64,000 bases of DNA from Billgrantia saliphila (GCF_002930105.1 NZ_PJRN01000004.1:1-64000); one strand, 5' to 3'. Counted from the first letter of the stretch, positions 17,926-28,797 are shown. Notes: generated by a model not told the origin, from the letters alone. Numbers and translations: made by a program.

Positions 17926-19065
17926 TTAAGTCCGCTCCAGCTCGCGTTCGAGAATGGCCCGGCGCCGCCGGGCCAGCTCTTCGCCCAGCTCACCGCCGCG
18001 AAACCCTTCCGCCAGCAGCTCCCGCGCTTCGAGTCGCGACACCACCCGCCAGGCCCGCCCGAGCGCTTCGGCCAGAGCCGGGGCATCGACCGCCAGCAGT
18101 GCGATCATGGGTCGAACACGTTCGCTTCGCCGCCAGGCGTCGATCCCATCCAGCCAATCCTGTACCGCCTTGGCACTGAGCTCGCCCCGTTCGCGCAAGC
18201 GCCGGGTCAAGGCCGCCTGACGGCCCAAGTCGCGATAGATGCGCGGCAGCCGCAACCGCTCGGCCAGCGATTCCTGCTGCGCGTCATCGAGATGCTCCAC
18301 CAGTCGTGCCCAGCGCCAGCGGGGGCGCTCCTCATCTTCCAGCTCGGCGGGCAGGCGCTCCATCCGCACCAAGGCCCGCTGCAGGAGCGCAGCATCATCG
18401 ACGAGCTCCGGCATCAGCACCGCCAACGCCCCGCAGTCGTCCAGTGTGCGGAAGTAGATCGCAGGCTCCGGTTCGCTCAACGCCTTCTCGGTCTCGGTCC
18501 AGACCCGCTCAGCCACCAGATGGGCAAGTTCGCCACTGTCGGCGAGCTCGCGCATCAACCCTAGGGTCTCGTCGGCGATGACGAAGCCGAGGCCGGCATA
18601 GCGTGCCAGGAAGCGCGCGGTGCGCAGCACCCGCAGAGGGTCTTCGACGAAGGCCGGCGAAACATGGCGCAGCACGCCGGTCTGCAGGTCAGCCCGACCG
18701 CCGTAGGGGTCGACCAGCTCTCCCTCCGGCGTTTCGGCCATGGCGTTGATGGTCAGGTCGCGCCGAGCCAGATCCTCCTCCAACGTCACCTCGGGACTGG
18801 CGTGCACTTCGAAGCCGGTGTAGCCGTGGCCGGACTTGCGCTCGGTGCGCGCCAGGGCATACTCCTCGTGTGTATCGGGGTGCAGGAACACGGGAAAGTC
18901 GCGACCTACCGGGCGAAAGCCGCGCTGACGCATCTGCGCCGGAGTCGCCCCCACCACCACCCAGTCGGTGTCGGCGACCGGCCAACCCAAGCGGGCATCG
19001 CGCACCGCCCCCCCCACGCGGTAAACCTCGAGCCCCTCGAGGCAGCGATCGCGCCCTCGGCTCAT
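17926..19065 (-). CDS. cca: CCA tRNA nucleotidyltransferase without HD domain
   Basis: This 379-residue class II nucleotidyltransferase adds or repairs the 3' CCA of tRNAs. Motifs: [10 protein letters not shown], the [10 protein letters not shown] metal site, [24 protein letters not shown] and the [12 protein letters not shown] template-binding region. The C-terminal HD phosphohydrolase domain of the E. coli enzyme (412 residues) is not seen. The ATG at 19065 overlaps the glpE-like stop as ATGA. It is the last gene of the lptD-surA-pdxA-rsmA-apaG-apaH-glpE-cca run. Confidence 0.94.
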   Translation of the reverse strand: MSRGRDRCLEGLEVYRVGGAVRDARLGWPVADTDWVVVGATPAQMRQRGFRPVGRDFPVFLHPDTHEEYALARTERKSGHGYTGFEVHASPEVTLEEDLARRDLTINAMAETPEGELVDPYGGRADLQTGVLRHVSPAFVEDPLRVLRTARFLARYAGLGFVIADETLGLMRELADSGELAHLVAERVWTETEKALSEPEPAIYFRTLDDCGALAVLMPELVDDAALLQRALVRMERLPAELEDEERPRWRWARLVEHLDDAQQESLAERLRLPRIYRDLGRQAALTRRLRERGELSAKAVQDWLDGIDAWRRSERVRPMIALLAVDAPALAEALGRAWRVVSRLEARELLAEGFRGGELGEELARRRRAILERELERT

Positions 19066-19400
19066 GGGCTGCCACGCTCCACCCTGGCGGGCAGGCGGTA
19101 TTCCCATTCGGTGAATCCGCCGTCGAGGCTGTAGACCTCGGCAAAGCCCTGGCCGGCCAGCCAGGACGCGGCCTGCTGGCTGGAGTGCCCGTGGTAGCAG
19201 ACCACCACCAGCGGTTGCTCGCGCGGGGCGGTCTCGAACAGTGTCGGCACGCTGTCGTTGCTCAGGTGGCGGCTGCCCGGGATGTGTCCGGCCTGAAAAC
19301 TCCTCTGATCGCGGATGTCCACCAGCGTGAGCGGAGAATCGTTTTCGAGCCAGCGCTCGAGGGTGTCAATCGTCAGGTGTTGAAACGAGGGGGTCGACAT
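19062..19400 (-). CDS. glpE: Single-domain rhodanese, GlpE-like thiosulfate sulfurtransferase
   Basis: This 112-residue single rhodanese domain has the active-site loop [11 protein letters not shown] with catalytic Cys68 and the usual [17 protein letters not shown] (CH2A) element. The length equals E. coli GlpE (108). The start at 19400 has GGAGGCCCGC upstream; the longer frame to 19454 overlaps apaH. Family members transfer sulfane sulfur to cyanide or thiols. The physiological acceptor is unknown, and the symbol rests on overall similarity. Confidence 0.88.
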   Translation of the reverse strand: MSTPSFQHLTIDTLERWLENDSPLTLVDIRDQRSFQAGHIPGSRHLSNDSVPTLFETAPREQPLVVVCYHGHSSQQAASWLAGQGFAEVYSLDGGFTEWEYRLPARVERGSP

Positions 19401-19425
19401 GCGGGCCTCCCGGGTCGCGAAATGG

Positions 19426-20253
19426 TCAACGGCGCTTATGGCTGGGCACGTCAATGCGCTCGCCGGTGGAAAGGTTCAGGGCCGTGAGGGTGCCGCCCCA
19501 GACACAACCGGTATCGAGCGCCTCGGCACGGACCTGGGCGCCTTCGGTATGGCCTTCGAGCGCCGCCCAGTGACCGAATACCAGGCGCACGTCGTCGGCA
19601 CGCGGATAGCGAAACCAGGGTGCAAAGCCAGGCGGGGCACTGTCTAGCCCTTCCTTGGCACTGAAGTCGAGGCATCCCTCGGCATCGATGAAGCGCATCC
19701 GGGTCAGCACATTGACGATGGCACGCAGGCGCTCGATGCCATCGAGCGAGGCTTCCCAACAGGCGGGGACATTGCCGTACATGCGCTCGAAAAAGGTTCC
19801 GCTGCGCTCGCTGCCCAGGCGCGCCTCCACCTCGGCGGCGTATTCCGCCGCCTCGTCCTGGGTCCACCGTGGCAGCAGCCCGGCATGGGTCATCACGGTA
19901 TCGCCCTGGCCATCGAAGGCTTGGCGGACCAGCAGTGGACGCGATTGCAGCCAGTCGAGCAGCGCCTCCCGATCGGGAGCGTCGAGAATCGCCGTCAGCG
20001 TGTCCTTGCGGTTCAGCCGCCCGCCGCCGCGGGCCACCGCGAGCAGGTGCAGGTCGTGGTTGCCGAGCACGGTGACCGCCGCTTCGCCGAGCGCACGGAC
20101 CTCGCGCAGGCAGGCCAGCGACGCCGGACCGCGGTTGACCAGGTCACCCGCCAACCACAGCCGATCGCGGCGCGGATCGAAGTCGATCCGCTCCAGCAGC
20201 TCGACGAACTCGGCGTGACAGCCCTGCAGATCTCCAATGGCGTAGGTGGTCAT
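19426..20253 (-). CDS. apaH: Diadenosine tetraphosphatase (symmetrical) ApaH
   Basis: This 275-residue calcineurin-like phosphoesterase hydrolyses Ap4A to two ADP. Metal-binding motifs are in order: YAIGDLQGCHAEF, LAGDLVNRGP and VLGNHDLHLL, then a C-terminal FGHWAALEG. It lies directly after apaG, as in most gammaproteobacteria, and contributes to control of alarmone dinucleotides. Confidence 0.96.
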   Translation of the reverse strand: MTTYAIGDLQGCHAEFVELLERIDFDPRRDRLWLAGDLVNRGPASLACLREVRALGEAAVTVLGNHDLHLLAVARGGGRLNRKDTLTAILDAPDREALLDWLQSRPLLVRQAFDGQGDTVMTHAGLLPRWTQDEAAEYAAEVEARLGSERSGTFFERMYGNVPACWEASLDGIERLRAIVNVLTRMRFIDAEGCLDFSAKEGLDSAPPGFAPWFRYPRADDVRLVFGHWAALEGHTEGAQVRAEALDTGCVWGGTLTALNLSTGERIDVPSHKRR

Positions 20254-20315
20254 GGCACGTTCCCTATGGCGCTGTGGCGACGTCCGGGACGCCTGCGTAT
20301 TGGCGTCGGTACGCG

Positions 20316-20714
20316 TCAGTGAACCTGATTGGGGCTGGCCAGGCGGAAGGGGGCGATGGCGACCTCGAAGGGGCGCTGGCTGGCCGTGTCGACGCAGGTA
20401 TAGGCGCCTTCCATCACTCCCACCGGTCCGTCGAGGATGGCCCGACTGGTATACCGGAAGGTTTGCCCGGGACCAATCATGGGCTGTTGCCCGACCACGC
20501 CCTTTCCGCGCACTTCCTGTACCTTGCCACTGCCCTGGGTGATTCTCCAGTGCCGCGCCAGCAGCTGCACGCTGCGCATCGAGTGATTGTGGATGGTCAC
20601 GGTATAGCTGAAGACAAAGCGTGACTCGTCGAGAGAGGACTCGTCACCGCGAAAGACGGGCTCCACGTCGACCAGCACCTGACGCTCCAGCGGGATGTCC
20701 GAAACCTGGGTCAT
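20316..20714 (-). CDS. apaG: ApaG protein (Co2+/Mg2+ efflux-associated, fibronectin-like fold)
   Basis: This 132-residue protein is a single ApaG (DUF525) beta-sandwich domain. It has FSYTVTIHNHSMRSVQLLAR and GVVGQQPMIGPGQTFRYTSR, with a C-terminal PFRLASPNQVH. The biochemical role is not settled in the family; it has been linked to metal resistance and pyrophosphate binding. The ATG overlaps the rsmA stop as ATGA. apaH follows after 62 bp. Confidence 0.95.
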   Translation of the reverse strand: MTQVSDIPLERQVLVDVEPVFRGDESSLDESRFVFSYTVTIHNHSMRSVQLLARHWRITQGSGKVQEVRGKGVVGQQPMIGPGQTFRYTSRAILDGPVGVMEGAYTCVDTASQRPFEVAIAPFRLASPNQVH

Positions 20715-21523
20715 GTCGTCGCCTCCGTTGCGGCCAGATGATTGGCGATGCGCACGAACTCCTCGACGCCGAGCGTCTGGGGACGCCGACCGGGATCGAT
20801 GCCCAGCGCCTCGAGCGCGCCGGCGTCGACCACGCCCTTGAGGTTGTTGCGCAGGGTCTTGCGTCGCTGGGCGAATGCCTGGCGCACGACCTGGAACAAC
20901 AGCGCCTCGTCATCGGCCGGCCACGGCAACGCCGTGTGCGGCGTCAGCCGGACAATGGCCGAATCGACCTTGGGACGAGGCACGAAAGCCTCCGGCGGCA
21001 CCGTGAACAGGGCATCCACGCGACAGCGATACTGCGCCATCACAGAGAGACGTCCCCAGTCGCCGCCGCCCGGCGCGGCAGCCAGGCGGTCGACCACTTC
21101 CTTCTGCAGCATGAAATGCATGTCGGCGATGGCACTGCCCGCTTCCAACAGGTGGACGATCAACGGGGTGGAGATGTTGTACGGCAGGTTGCCAACCACC
21201 CGCAGCGAGGGCCCCTCGCCGCGTAGCGCACGGAAGTCGAACTTCAGCGCATCGCCTTCATGGATGACGAAGTCGGGATGGTTGAAGAACTGCACGCGCA
21301 GCCCCGGAATCAGATCGCGATCCAGCTCGATCACTTCCAGATGGCCGTCGGCCGCTTCGAGCAAGGGCTCGGTCAGGGCGCCCTGACCGGGGCCGATCTC
21401 GACCAGGCGGTCGCCGGAGCGGGGCCCGATGGCGCGCACAATGCGTGAAACGATGCCCGGGTCACGCAGGAAATTCTGGCCGAAGCGCTTGCGAGCGCGA
21501 TGAATCGGCGGGCGCGATGCCAT
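20711..21523 (-). CDS. rsmA: 16S rRNA (adenine1518/1519-N6)-dimethyltransferase RsmA (KsgA)
   Basis: This 270-residue enzyme dimethylates A1518 and A1519 of 16S rRNA, a late step in 30S maturation. It starts with RKRFGQNFLRDPGIVSRIV and has the SAM motif VEIGPGQGALTEPLL and the catalytic motif IV VVGNLPYNISTPLIV. A C-terminal helical domain follows. It is tightly packed between pdxA and apaG. Confidence 0.97.
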   Translation of the reverse strand: MASRPPIHRARKRFGQNFLRDPGIVSRIVRAIGPRSGDRLVEIGPGQGALTEPLLEAADGHLEVIELDRDLIPGLRVQFFNHPDFVIHEGDALKFDFRALRGEGPSLRVVGNLPYNISTPLIVHLLEAGSAIADMHFMLQKEVVDRLAAAPGGGDWGRLSVMAQYRCRVDALFTVPPEAFVPRPKVDSAIVRLTPHTALPWPADDEALLFQVVRQAFAQRRKTLRNNLKGVVDAGALEALGIDPGRRPQTLGVEEFVRIANHLAATEATT

Positions 21524-21549
21524 GGTAGTTCCTTGTCTTGGTCGTATCG

Positions 21550-22605
21550 TCAGAGAGCGGCCGCGCCGCGTCTTGCCATGTCGGCGGCAAGTGCGACGGC
21601 GATGCGCAGGCTGCTGGCATCGGCGACTCCCCGGCCGGCCAGGTCCAGTGCCGTACCGTGATCCACCGAGGTGCGCACGATCGGCAGCCCCAGGGTCACG
21701 TTGGCGGCGCGGCCGAAACCGGCGTATTTCAGCACGGCCAAGCCCTGGTCATGGTACATCGCCAGTACGGCATCGATACCGGCCAGGTGCCGAGGCGTGA
21801 ACAGGGTATCGGCCGGCAGCGGCCCGTCAAGCGCAAGCCCCTCGCGGCGCAGCTGCGCCAGGCAGGGCGAGATCACCTCGAGCTCCTCGCGGCCGAGGTG
21901 ACCGCCCTCTCCGGCATGGGGGTTGAGACCGCACACGGCAATGCGCGGCGTCGAGATGCCGAACCAGCGCGCCAGATCGGCATGCAGGATACGTAGAACA
22001 CGCTCGAGGCTCGTCGCGATGATCGCGTCGGCCACCTCCCGCAATGGCAGATGAGTGGTGGCCAGCGCCACGCGCAGCGCCGGGCTGCCCCGCCAGCCCG
22101 GCTCGCGAGCGTGCAGGGCGCTGTCAGTCGCCAGCATCATGACCACTTCCTCGACGCCGCAGGCGTCGCGCAGGTATTCGGTATGGCCACGGAAACCGGT
22201 ATGGCCGGCATCGAGAATCACGCCCTTGTGCAGCGGCGCGGTGACCATGCCGCCGGCCTGCCCGCGACGGCAGGCATCGATCGCCACATCAAGCGTTTCG
22301 AGTACGTAGCCGGCATTGGCCACATCGAGCTTGCCGGGGTGGCTGGGTCGACGCAGCGCTACCGGCCATACCGGCAGCACGCCGGGCCTCGCTTGCGGCA
22401 TCGCCTCGCCCGGAGCCAGCTCGTGCAGGACGATCCCGAGACCGAGCGCAGCCGCTCGCTCGGCCAGCAGCCGCGGATCGCCTACCGCCACAATCCGCCC
22501 CGGCAGTCGTTCCTCCATCACCAGCCGCAGCACCAGTTCGGGCCCGATGCCGGCGGGTTCGCCGGTGGTGAGAGCCAGCACGGGCGCGCCAGGCGACGTC
22601 GACAT
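21550..22605 (-). CDS. pdxA: 4-hydroxythreonine-4-phosphate dehydrogenase PdxA
   Basis: This 351-residue enzyme of pyridoxal phosphate synthesis opens with LTTGEPAGIGPELVLRL. It has the metal-ligand histidines in DAGHTGFRGHTEYL and AMYHDQGLAVLKY, and a C-terminal VDHGTALDLAGRG. Its length is close to E. coli PdxA (329). The ATG overlaps the surA TGA by one base (TGATG), so it is coupled. Confidence 0.96.
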   Translation of the reverse strand: MSTSPGAPVLALTTGEPAGIGPELVLRLVMEERLPGRIVAVGDPRLLAERAAALGLGIVLHELAPGEAMPQARPGVLPVWPVALRRPSHPGKLDVANAGYVLETLDVAIDACRRGQAGGMVTAPLHKGVILDAGHTGFRGHTEYLRDACGVEEVVMMLATDSALHAREPGWRGSPALRVALATTHLPLREVADAIIATSLERVLRILHADLARWFGISTPRIAVCGLNPHAGEGGHLGREELEVISPCLAQLRREGLALDGPLPADTLFTPRHLAGIDAVLAMYHDQGLAVLKYAGFGRAANVTLGLPIVRTSVDHGTALDLAGRGVADASSLRIAVALAADMARRGAAAL

Positions 22606-23270
22606 CAGCGACCTTCGGCGAGCCGATTGTCGACGAAGGCCTCGGCGCGAATTTCCTGGAGCCAGGCTTCCAATGCCTCATTGGCCTTGCGCTGGAAGAC
22701 CATCTGACGCGCTTGCTCGCGGCTCACGTTGCCGCCCTGCTGCTCCATGAAGCGCTCGACCTCGCGTTCACTGACATTGACGCGACCGCCGATACGACGC
22801 TGATGCAGTTCGCGTAGCAGCATCTCGCGGCGGATATCCTCACGCACGGTCGCCATGGTTAAACCGTCAGCCTCCAGCGCATCGGCGAACTGGTCGAGGG
22901 TCATGCCGTTGCTTTCGGCGATCTCGCGAATCTGGCGGTTGAGAGCGGTATCGTCGATGGAGAGCCCGGCATCGGCCGCCATCTGCAGTTGGATTTCCTC
23001 GACGATGATCTGCTCGAGAACCTGCTCTCGCAGCATCGCCTCGGACGGCAGCTGCTGGCCGCGCGCGGTCAGCTGTTCGCGCGCCTGCGCCATGCGCTCC
23101 TCGAGCTGGCTCTGCATGATGGCCTGCTGGTTGACCACGGCCACGATGCGGTCAAGGGATTGCCGCTGTACCGGCTGATAGTCCTGAGCCTGGGCTGCGA
23201 ACGGCAAGACGCCAAGGCACAGGGCCAACCCCAGGGTGGCGCCTAGGGTCGCAAGTCGCGGAATCCGCAT
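22605..23270 (-). CDS. surA: SurA-type outer-membrane protein chaperone lacking both PPIase domains
   Basis: This 221-residue periplasmic protein has a signal peptide ending AAQAQD, followed by LDRIVAVVNQQAIMQSQLEER, the start of the SurA N domain. Helical N-domain segments run through DIRREMLLRELHQRRIGGRV to about residue 180. The chain then goes straight to the final SurA C-terminal helix (QMVFQRKANEALEAWLQEIR, then AFVDNRL). E. coli SurA is 428 residues with two parvulin domains between these parts; here neither is present and the frame is intact. AGAGGAAAG precedes the ATG at 23270; an in-frame ATG at 23288 is less likely. It should still chaperone outer-membrane proteins such as the adjacent LptD. 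Confidence 0.88.
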   Translation of the reverse strand: MRIPRLATLGATLGLALCLGVLPFAAQAQDYQPVQRQSLDRIVAVVNQQAIMQSQLEERMAQAREQLTARGQQLPSEAMLREQVLEQIIVEEIQLQMAADAGLSIDDTALNRQIREIAESNGMTLDQFADALEADGLTMATVREDIRREMLLRELHQRRIGGRVNVSEREVERFMEQQGGNVSREQARQMVFQRKANEALEAWLQEIRAEAFVDNRLAEGR

Positions 23271-23322
23271 GTCGTACTTTCCTCTCATAATATGACTGCC
23301 AAGGGGCCAACCCGGGCCGGCT

Positions 23323-23373
23323 CAGAACTCTTTGCTCAGTACTCTTGCTCAGTACTTTTTGCTTAGAACTCTG
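23323..23373. repeat. Imperfect 13-14 bp tandem repeat across the lptD stop codon
   Basis: Three full units and a partial fourth occur head to tail on the plus strand: CAGAACTCTTTGCT, CAGTACTCTTGCT, CAGTACTTTTTGCT and TAGAACTCTG. The last partial unit covers the final codons and stop of lptD; the others fill half of the 92-bp lptD-surA gap. It looks like a slippage duplication of the gene's end. Confidence 0.8.
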
Positions 23374-25789
23374 TGGCACGATAGCCGGGTATGGCCGTTT
23401 CGAAAAATCCGGCGGCATTGCCGCCGACACCGCCCAGTCCCTTGAACACGAAACGCAGGAAGATACCACGCTCGGTGGTGTCGTCCTCGATGGTATTGGC
23501 GGTGTCGTTGTCCTCGATCCACTCTCGCCATACCAGCTGCAGACCATAGCAGCAGTCGTTCCACTGCACACCGCCCATCTGATCCAGACTGCGGCGGTTG
23601 GTATGGTCGTAGAGATAACGTCCGATGACATCAAACCGCGGGTTGACCTTGTAGGCGAAGGAGAGCTCATACTCCTCGCGGTCATACCCCAGGCGATCTT
23701 CGGCTTCCCCGGACGGATCGAATCCTTCGAGTTGCCAACGGTAGGCAAGGTTCAATACATGACCGCGGGGATCGCGATAGGCGACGCCGACGCTGTTCCG
23801 CTCCGTACGGCTTCTATGATCGTCGTAGAGCCACTCGTAGCGTGTGCTCCAGCGCTCGCTGATACGCCAGTCCAGGCGAGTCACCCAAGGAGATCTATCG
23901 CGGGTCGCCTGATAGAGGCGCTCACCGTCAGCGGCCCGCGGCGAAGGCAGCGTGTCGGGATCGCCGGCCATGTCGATGGTGCGGTCGTCGAAATAGTACG
24001 CCTGCCCCACGCCCAGCATGAAGCGATCGCGACCACTTTCATCCTCAAGGAATCGGCTGCTCAGCGCGTAGGAAATGCGATTGAGATCGCCGACGCGATC
24101 GGAGCCCGTGAAGCGGTAGGGCGACCAGAGCTGGTTCCAGGAGAAGGCGCGTTCGTCGCTGTCGAAATCGGGAAACTCGCTCTGGTCACGGGCCGGCACG
24201 TAGGCGTAGTTGAGTCGCGGCTCCAGAGTCTGGCGGTAATCGCGCCCGCCGAGCTCAAGCTCGCGCTCGAATACCAGGCCACCGTCGATCGAGGCGACCG
24301 GTACCGCACGCTGCAGCGAGGTGCTGCGCTCAGTCAGCCTCTCGCCGTAGTCGAGGTCGTAGGCGGTGTAAAGCCACTCCACCCGCGGCTCCAGGTGCCC
24401 CCAGGTTTCATCGAAGCGCCAGCCTGTCGCCGGCGAGAGATGCAGTCTCGTCCCGGTGGCGGACTCCCTCAGCGGTACGCGATTGCGGTCGACGTCGCGC
24501 CAGAAGTAGGTGACATCGGAGCGCCACTGCTGGTAGAGCCCACCGGGCTGGGACCAGCGTGCGGCGGCATTGAGGCTGGGCAGCCGATAGAATGGTTTGT
24601 CACGGTCGCGCAGCGGGTATTCGAGCCGCTGGTACCCCTGGGCGCGCGCCTGCAGGTTCCACGTTTCGCCGCGGTAGTTGAGCAGGGCCAGTCGCGGCAT
24701 ATTGTTGGGGCCATCGCCGAAGGCGCTGCCGAAGTCGTCGAAGTAGCGTCCGTCGCTGGCCGCGCCGTAGCGCAGGTTGTAACGGGTACGTGCGTCGAAG
24801 GCGCCGCTGTGCATGTAGTCGATGTACCAGCGATCCTCGCCTTCGAAGCGCCGGGCTTCATCATCGCTGGAGCCGCCGTCGTCACTCGACAGGTAGGCCC
24901 CTTCGATCTGGCCGGCATCGCTGGGAAACAAGTAGCGGTATTCGCCCCCGAGCAGCAGTCCGTGCTCGCTGATCCAGCGCGGCGTGATGGTGGCGTCGTG
25001 ATTGGGCGCGATGTTCCAGTAAAACGGCTGGGCATAATCGAAACTGTCGCTGGAGAGCCCCAGCGCGGGCCACAGGAAGCCCGTCTGGCGACGGTCGTCG
25101 ATGGGAAAGCGTACCCAGGGCCAGTAGAACACTGGGACTCGCCCCACCTCCAGACGCGCATGGCGCGCGGTGCCGAAGCCGCTCTCACGATCGAGAACCA
25201 GATCGCTCGTCGCCAGCCGCCACAGGGAATCGCCGGGATCGCAGGTGGTGAAGTTCGACGAGGTCAGCCGGTAGCGCCCATCCTCCAGCCGCGACAGCTG
25301 CACCGCGTCGCCGCGCAGGTGCTGGTCATGGATCACGTAGTGGGCCGAATCGATGCGGGCCGCGTCGCTGTTGAGCGAGACCTCGGCGGCCTCCCCGCGC
25401 ACCAGCATATTGAGATCGCGCAGCGCCAGCGGCCCCTCGGCCTCGGCGTGTTCACGCTCGGGTGGCATGCGCACCTCGGGGGATTCGAGCTGGCTGTCGC
25501 CACGGCGCAGGATCACCTCGCCATTGAGAATGGTCTCGCCATCCTCACCGTAGTAGGCGTTGTCGGCCTCGGCGCTGACCTTCCCGGGGTCGTCGGCGGC
25601 GGGCAGACGATAGGCGGGCATCACGTAGACACCGCGGCACAGCGCCGCGTCGGGCCGATCGTCTCCCCAGGGGTGCCAGTCCAGCTGCCAGGCCGGCAAT
25701 GGCTCGAGCGCCATCGCCAGTGGCGCACCGATCGTCAGGCCGGAAGAGATCAAGCCGGCCAACGCCGTTCCCGCATGTCGCTTGCCCAT
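23363..25789 (-). CDS. lptD: LPS-assembly protein LptD (outer membrane)
   Basis: This 808-residue protein is the beta-barrel component that inserts LPS into the outer leaflet with LptE. A signal peptide of about 27 residues is followed by an OstA/LptA-like beta-jellyroll (about residues 70-200, including YYGEDGETILNGEVIL) and a large barrel ending in Phe (YRATEF). The four cysteines for the structural disulfides are kept: Cys51, one in FTTCDPGD and the pair in NDCCYGL. The ATG at 25789 has GAGGGACC upstream; the longer frame to 25990 overlaps amgK. It heads the operon with surA, its chaperone. Confidence 0.95.
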   Translation of the reverse strand: MGKRHAGTALAGLISSGLTIGAPLAMALEPLPAWQLDWHPWGDDRPDAALCRGVYVMPAYRLPAADDPGKVSAEADNAYYGEDGETILNGEVILRRGDSQLESPEVRMPPEREHAEAEGPLALRDLNMLVRGEAAEVSLNSDAARIDSAHYVIHDQHLRGDAVQLSRLEDGRYRLTSSNFTTCDPGDSLWRLATSDLVLDRESGFGTARHARLEVGRVPVFYWPWVRFPIDDRRQTGFLWPALGLSSDSFDYAQPFYWNIAPNHDATITPRWISEHGLLLGGEYRYLFPSDAGQIEGAYLSSDDGGSSDDEARRFEGEDRWYIDYMHSGAFDARTRYNLRYGAASDGRYFDDFGSAFGDGPNNMPRLALLNYRGETWNLQARAQGYQRLEYPLRDRDKPFYRLPSLNAAARWSQPGGLYQQWRSDVTYFWRDVDRNRVPLRESATGTRLHLSPATGWRFDETWGHLEPRVEWLYTAYDLDYGERLTERSTSLQRAVPVASIDGGLVFERELELGGRDYRQTLEPRLNYAYVPARDQSEFPDFDSDERAFSWNQLWSPYRFTGSDRVGDLNRISYALSSRFLEDESGRDRFMLGVGQAYYFDDRTIDMAGDPDTLPSPRAADGERLYQATRDRSPWVTRLDWRISERWSTRYEWLYDDHRSRTERNSVGVAYRDPRGHVLNLAYRWQLEGFDPSGEAEDRLGYDREEYELSFAYKVNPRFDVIGRYLYDHTNRRSLDQMGGVQWNDCCYGLQLVWREWIEDNDTANTIEDDTTERGIFLRFVFKGLGGVGGNAAGFFETAIPGYRATEF

Positions 25790-25822
25790 GGTCCCTCGAT
25801 GTCCTTGGCGAAGAGAATCGGT

Positions 25823-25850
25823 ATTATACAGACCGCACCCAGCCTGTCGT
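25823..25850 (-). promoter_or_regulatory. Sigma-70 promoter for lptD
   Basis: On the minus strand ACGACA, a 16-bp spacer and a perfect TATAAT lie about 35 bp upstream of the lptD start, inside the 138-bp divergent gap with amgK. I see no sigma-E type GGAACTT box. Confidence 0.55.
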
Positions 25851-25927
25851 ATGCGCCCCGAGCGGTCAGCATGCGGCGGTGCCCCACGGGCGTCAACCGG
25901 CACCGTCCGACACAGCAAGGAGCCAGC

Positions 25928-27639
<1,712 letters not shown>

Positions 27640-27700
27640 GCTGCATGCAGCGCAGTGGTAAGCTGCACGAACTGATCGCACCGACAAGGAAACCCGAGAC

Positions 27701-28120
27701 ATGAAAGCCAGCGTCAAGTGGACCGATGGCCGCCAGTTCGTCGCCGAGTCCGGCAGCGGCCATAGCGTCGTAATCGACGGCCCGCCCGATCACGGCGGGC
27801 GCAACACCGGGCCGCGCCCCATGGAGATGTTGCTGATGGGCATGGGCGCCTGCACGTCCTTCGACGTGCTGGAGATCCTCGAGAAGTCGCGCGCCGGCGT
27901 CACCGACTGCGTCGCGAGCATCGAGGCGGAACGCGCCGACGCGGTGCCGAGCGTGTTCACCAAGATTCACGTTCACTTCACCGTCAGCGGGCACAAGCTC
28001 AAGGAGAACCAGGTCAAGCGCGCGGTGGCACTCTCCGCCGAGAAGTACTGCAGCGCCTCGATCATGCTGGCCAAGGGCGGCGTCGAAGTCACCCACTCCT
28101 ACAGCATCGTCGACGAGTGA
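27701..28120 (+). CDS. OsmC/Ohr-family protein (YhfA-like)
   Basis: This 139-residue protein has the OsmC fold signature: PRPMEMLLMGMGACTSFDVL with a conserved Cys near residue 52, and EKYCSASIMLAKG with the second Cys. It matches the YhfA branch rather than the peroxidase Ohr. Family members reduce organic peroxides through these two cysteines, but the YhfA branch is uncharacterised. It lies 61 bp after murU. Confidence 0.88.
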   Translation: MKASVKWTDGRQFVAESGSGHSVVIDGPPDHGGRNTGPRPMEMLLMGMGACTSFDVLEILEKSRAGVTDCVASIEAERADAVPSVFTKIHVHFTVSGHKLKENQVKRAVALSAEKYCSASIMLAKGGVEVTHSYSIVDE

Positions 28121-28141
28121 TTCGGCGAAACCACCTAGCCT

Positions 28142-28185
28142 CACGAATGCAAGGGGCCCGCCAAGGCGGGCCCCTTGCATTCGTG
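28142..28185. terminator. 44-nt bidirectional stem-loop between convergent genes
   Basis: A perfect 21-bp inverted repeat with an AA loop lies between the OsmC-like gene and the convergent glycosylase gene. It is GC-rich in the centre and ends within 10 bp of the glycosylase stop. No long T tract follows on either strand, but its place between convergent genes fits termination on both. Confidence 0.75.
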
Positions 28186-28194
28186 TAGTGCCAG

Positions 28195-28797
28195 CTAGAC
28201 GGGCGGGGCGTCGACATGGCGCCATAGATACAGCGCAAGGTGCGAGCGGTATGGAGCGAAGCGTGAGGCCGTGCGCAGGGTCTTGCGCCGTGGGCTGGTG
28301 AGCCGCTCCAGCGTCTTGCGTGCGGCCACGTCCCCTTCCGGCCAGACATCCGGCTCGCCGAAATAGAAGATCGACACCATGTCGGCCGTCCATTGTCCCA
28401 CGCCCCACAGCGCGGTCAGGCGCCGCGAGCGTTCGGCATGATCGAGCTCGCGAAGGATGTCGGCCTCGAGGCGACCGGCCCGCGCCTCCTCGGCGATCAG
28501 GCACAGCGCCCTGGTCTTGGCGCCCGACAGGCCACAGCTCCGCAGGACGTCCTGGTTGGATTCGACGAGGAATTCCATCAGCGGGGCTTCACCCGCCGCG
28601 GCGAGCACGCGCCCCCAGATCGAGCGCGCCGCCTTCACCGAGAGCTGCTGTCCCGCCACCGAGCGACACAGACGCTCGGCCAAGGGCTGGCTGTCGTCGA
28701 CCGTGAGCGTGACCGGCCCACCCCGCTCGATGGCGTCGGCGAGCAGCGGACTCAGCTCACGAGCGACCTCGACGAAGCGTTCATGGATGTCGGACAT
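28195..28797 (-). CDS. DNA-3-methyladenine glycosylase family (AlkA-like, HhH-GPD)
   Basis: This 200-residue base-excision repair glycosylase shows a helix-hairpin-helix followed by the catalytic region: LWGVGQWTADMVSIFYFGEP, then DVWPEGDVAARK with the catalytic Asp. AGQQLSVKAARSIW is the usual N-terminal motif. It lacks the N-terminal domain of E. coli AlkA (282 residues), so it belongs to the shorter class like yeast Mag1. It should remove alkylated purines. coq7 is 14 bp upstream. Confidence 0.9.
   Translation of the reverse strand: MSDIHERFVEVARELSPLLADAIERGGPVTLTVDDSQPLAERLCRSVAGQQLSVKAARSIWGRVLAAAGEAPLMEFLVESNQDVLRSCGLSGAKTRALCLIAEEARAGRLEADILRELDHAERSRRLTALWGVGQWTADMVSIFYFGEPDVWPEGDVAARKTLERLTSPRRKTLRTASRFAPYRSHLALYLWRHVDAPPV

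Noticed and set aside
28142..28185. The 21-bp perfect inverted repeat as a mobile-element terminal repeat or CRISPR-like repeat
   Set aside because: It occurs once, lies between convergent genes and has a two-base loop, so a terminator explains it.
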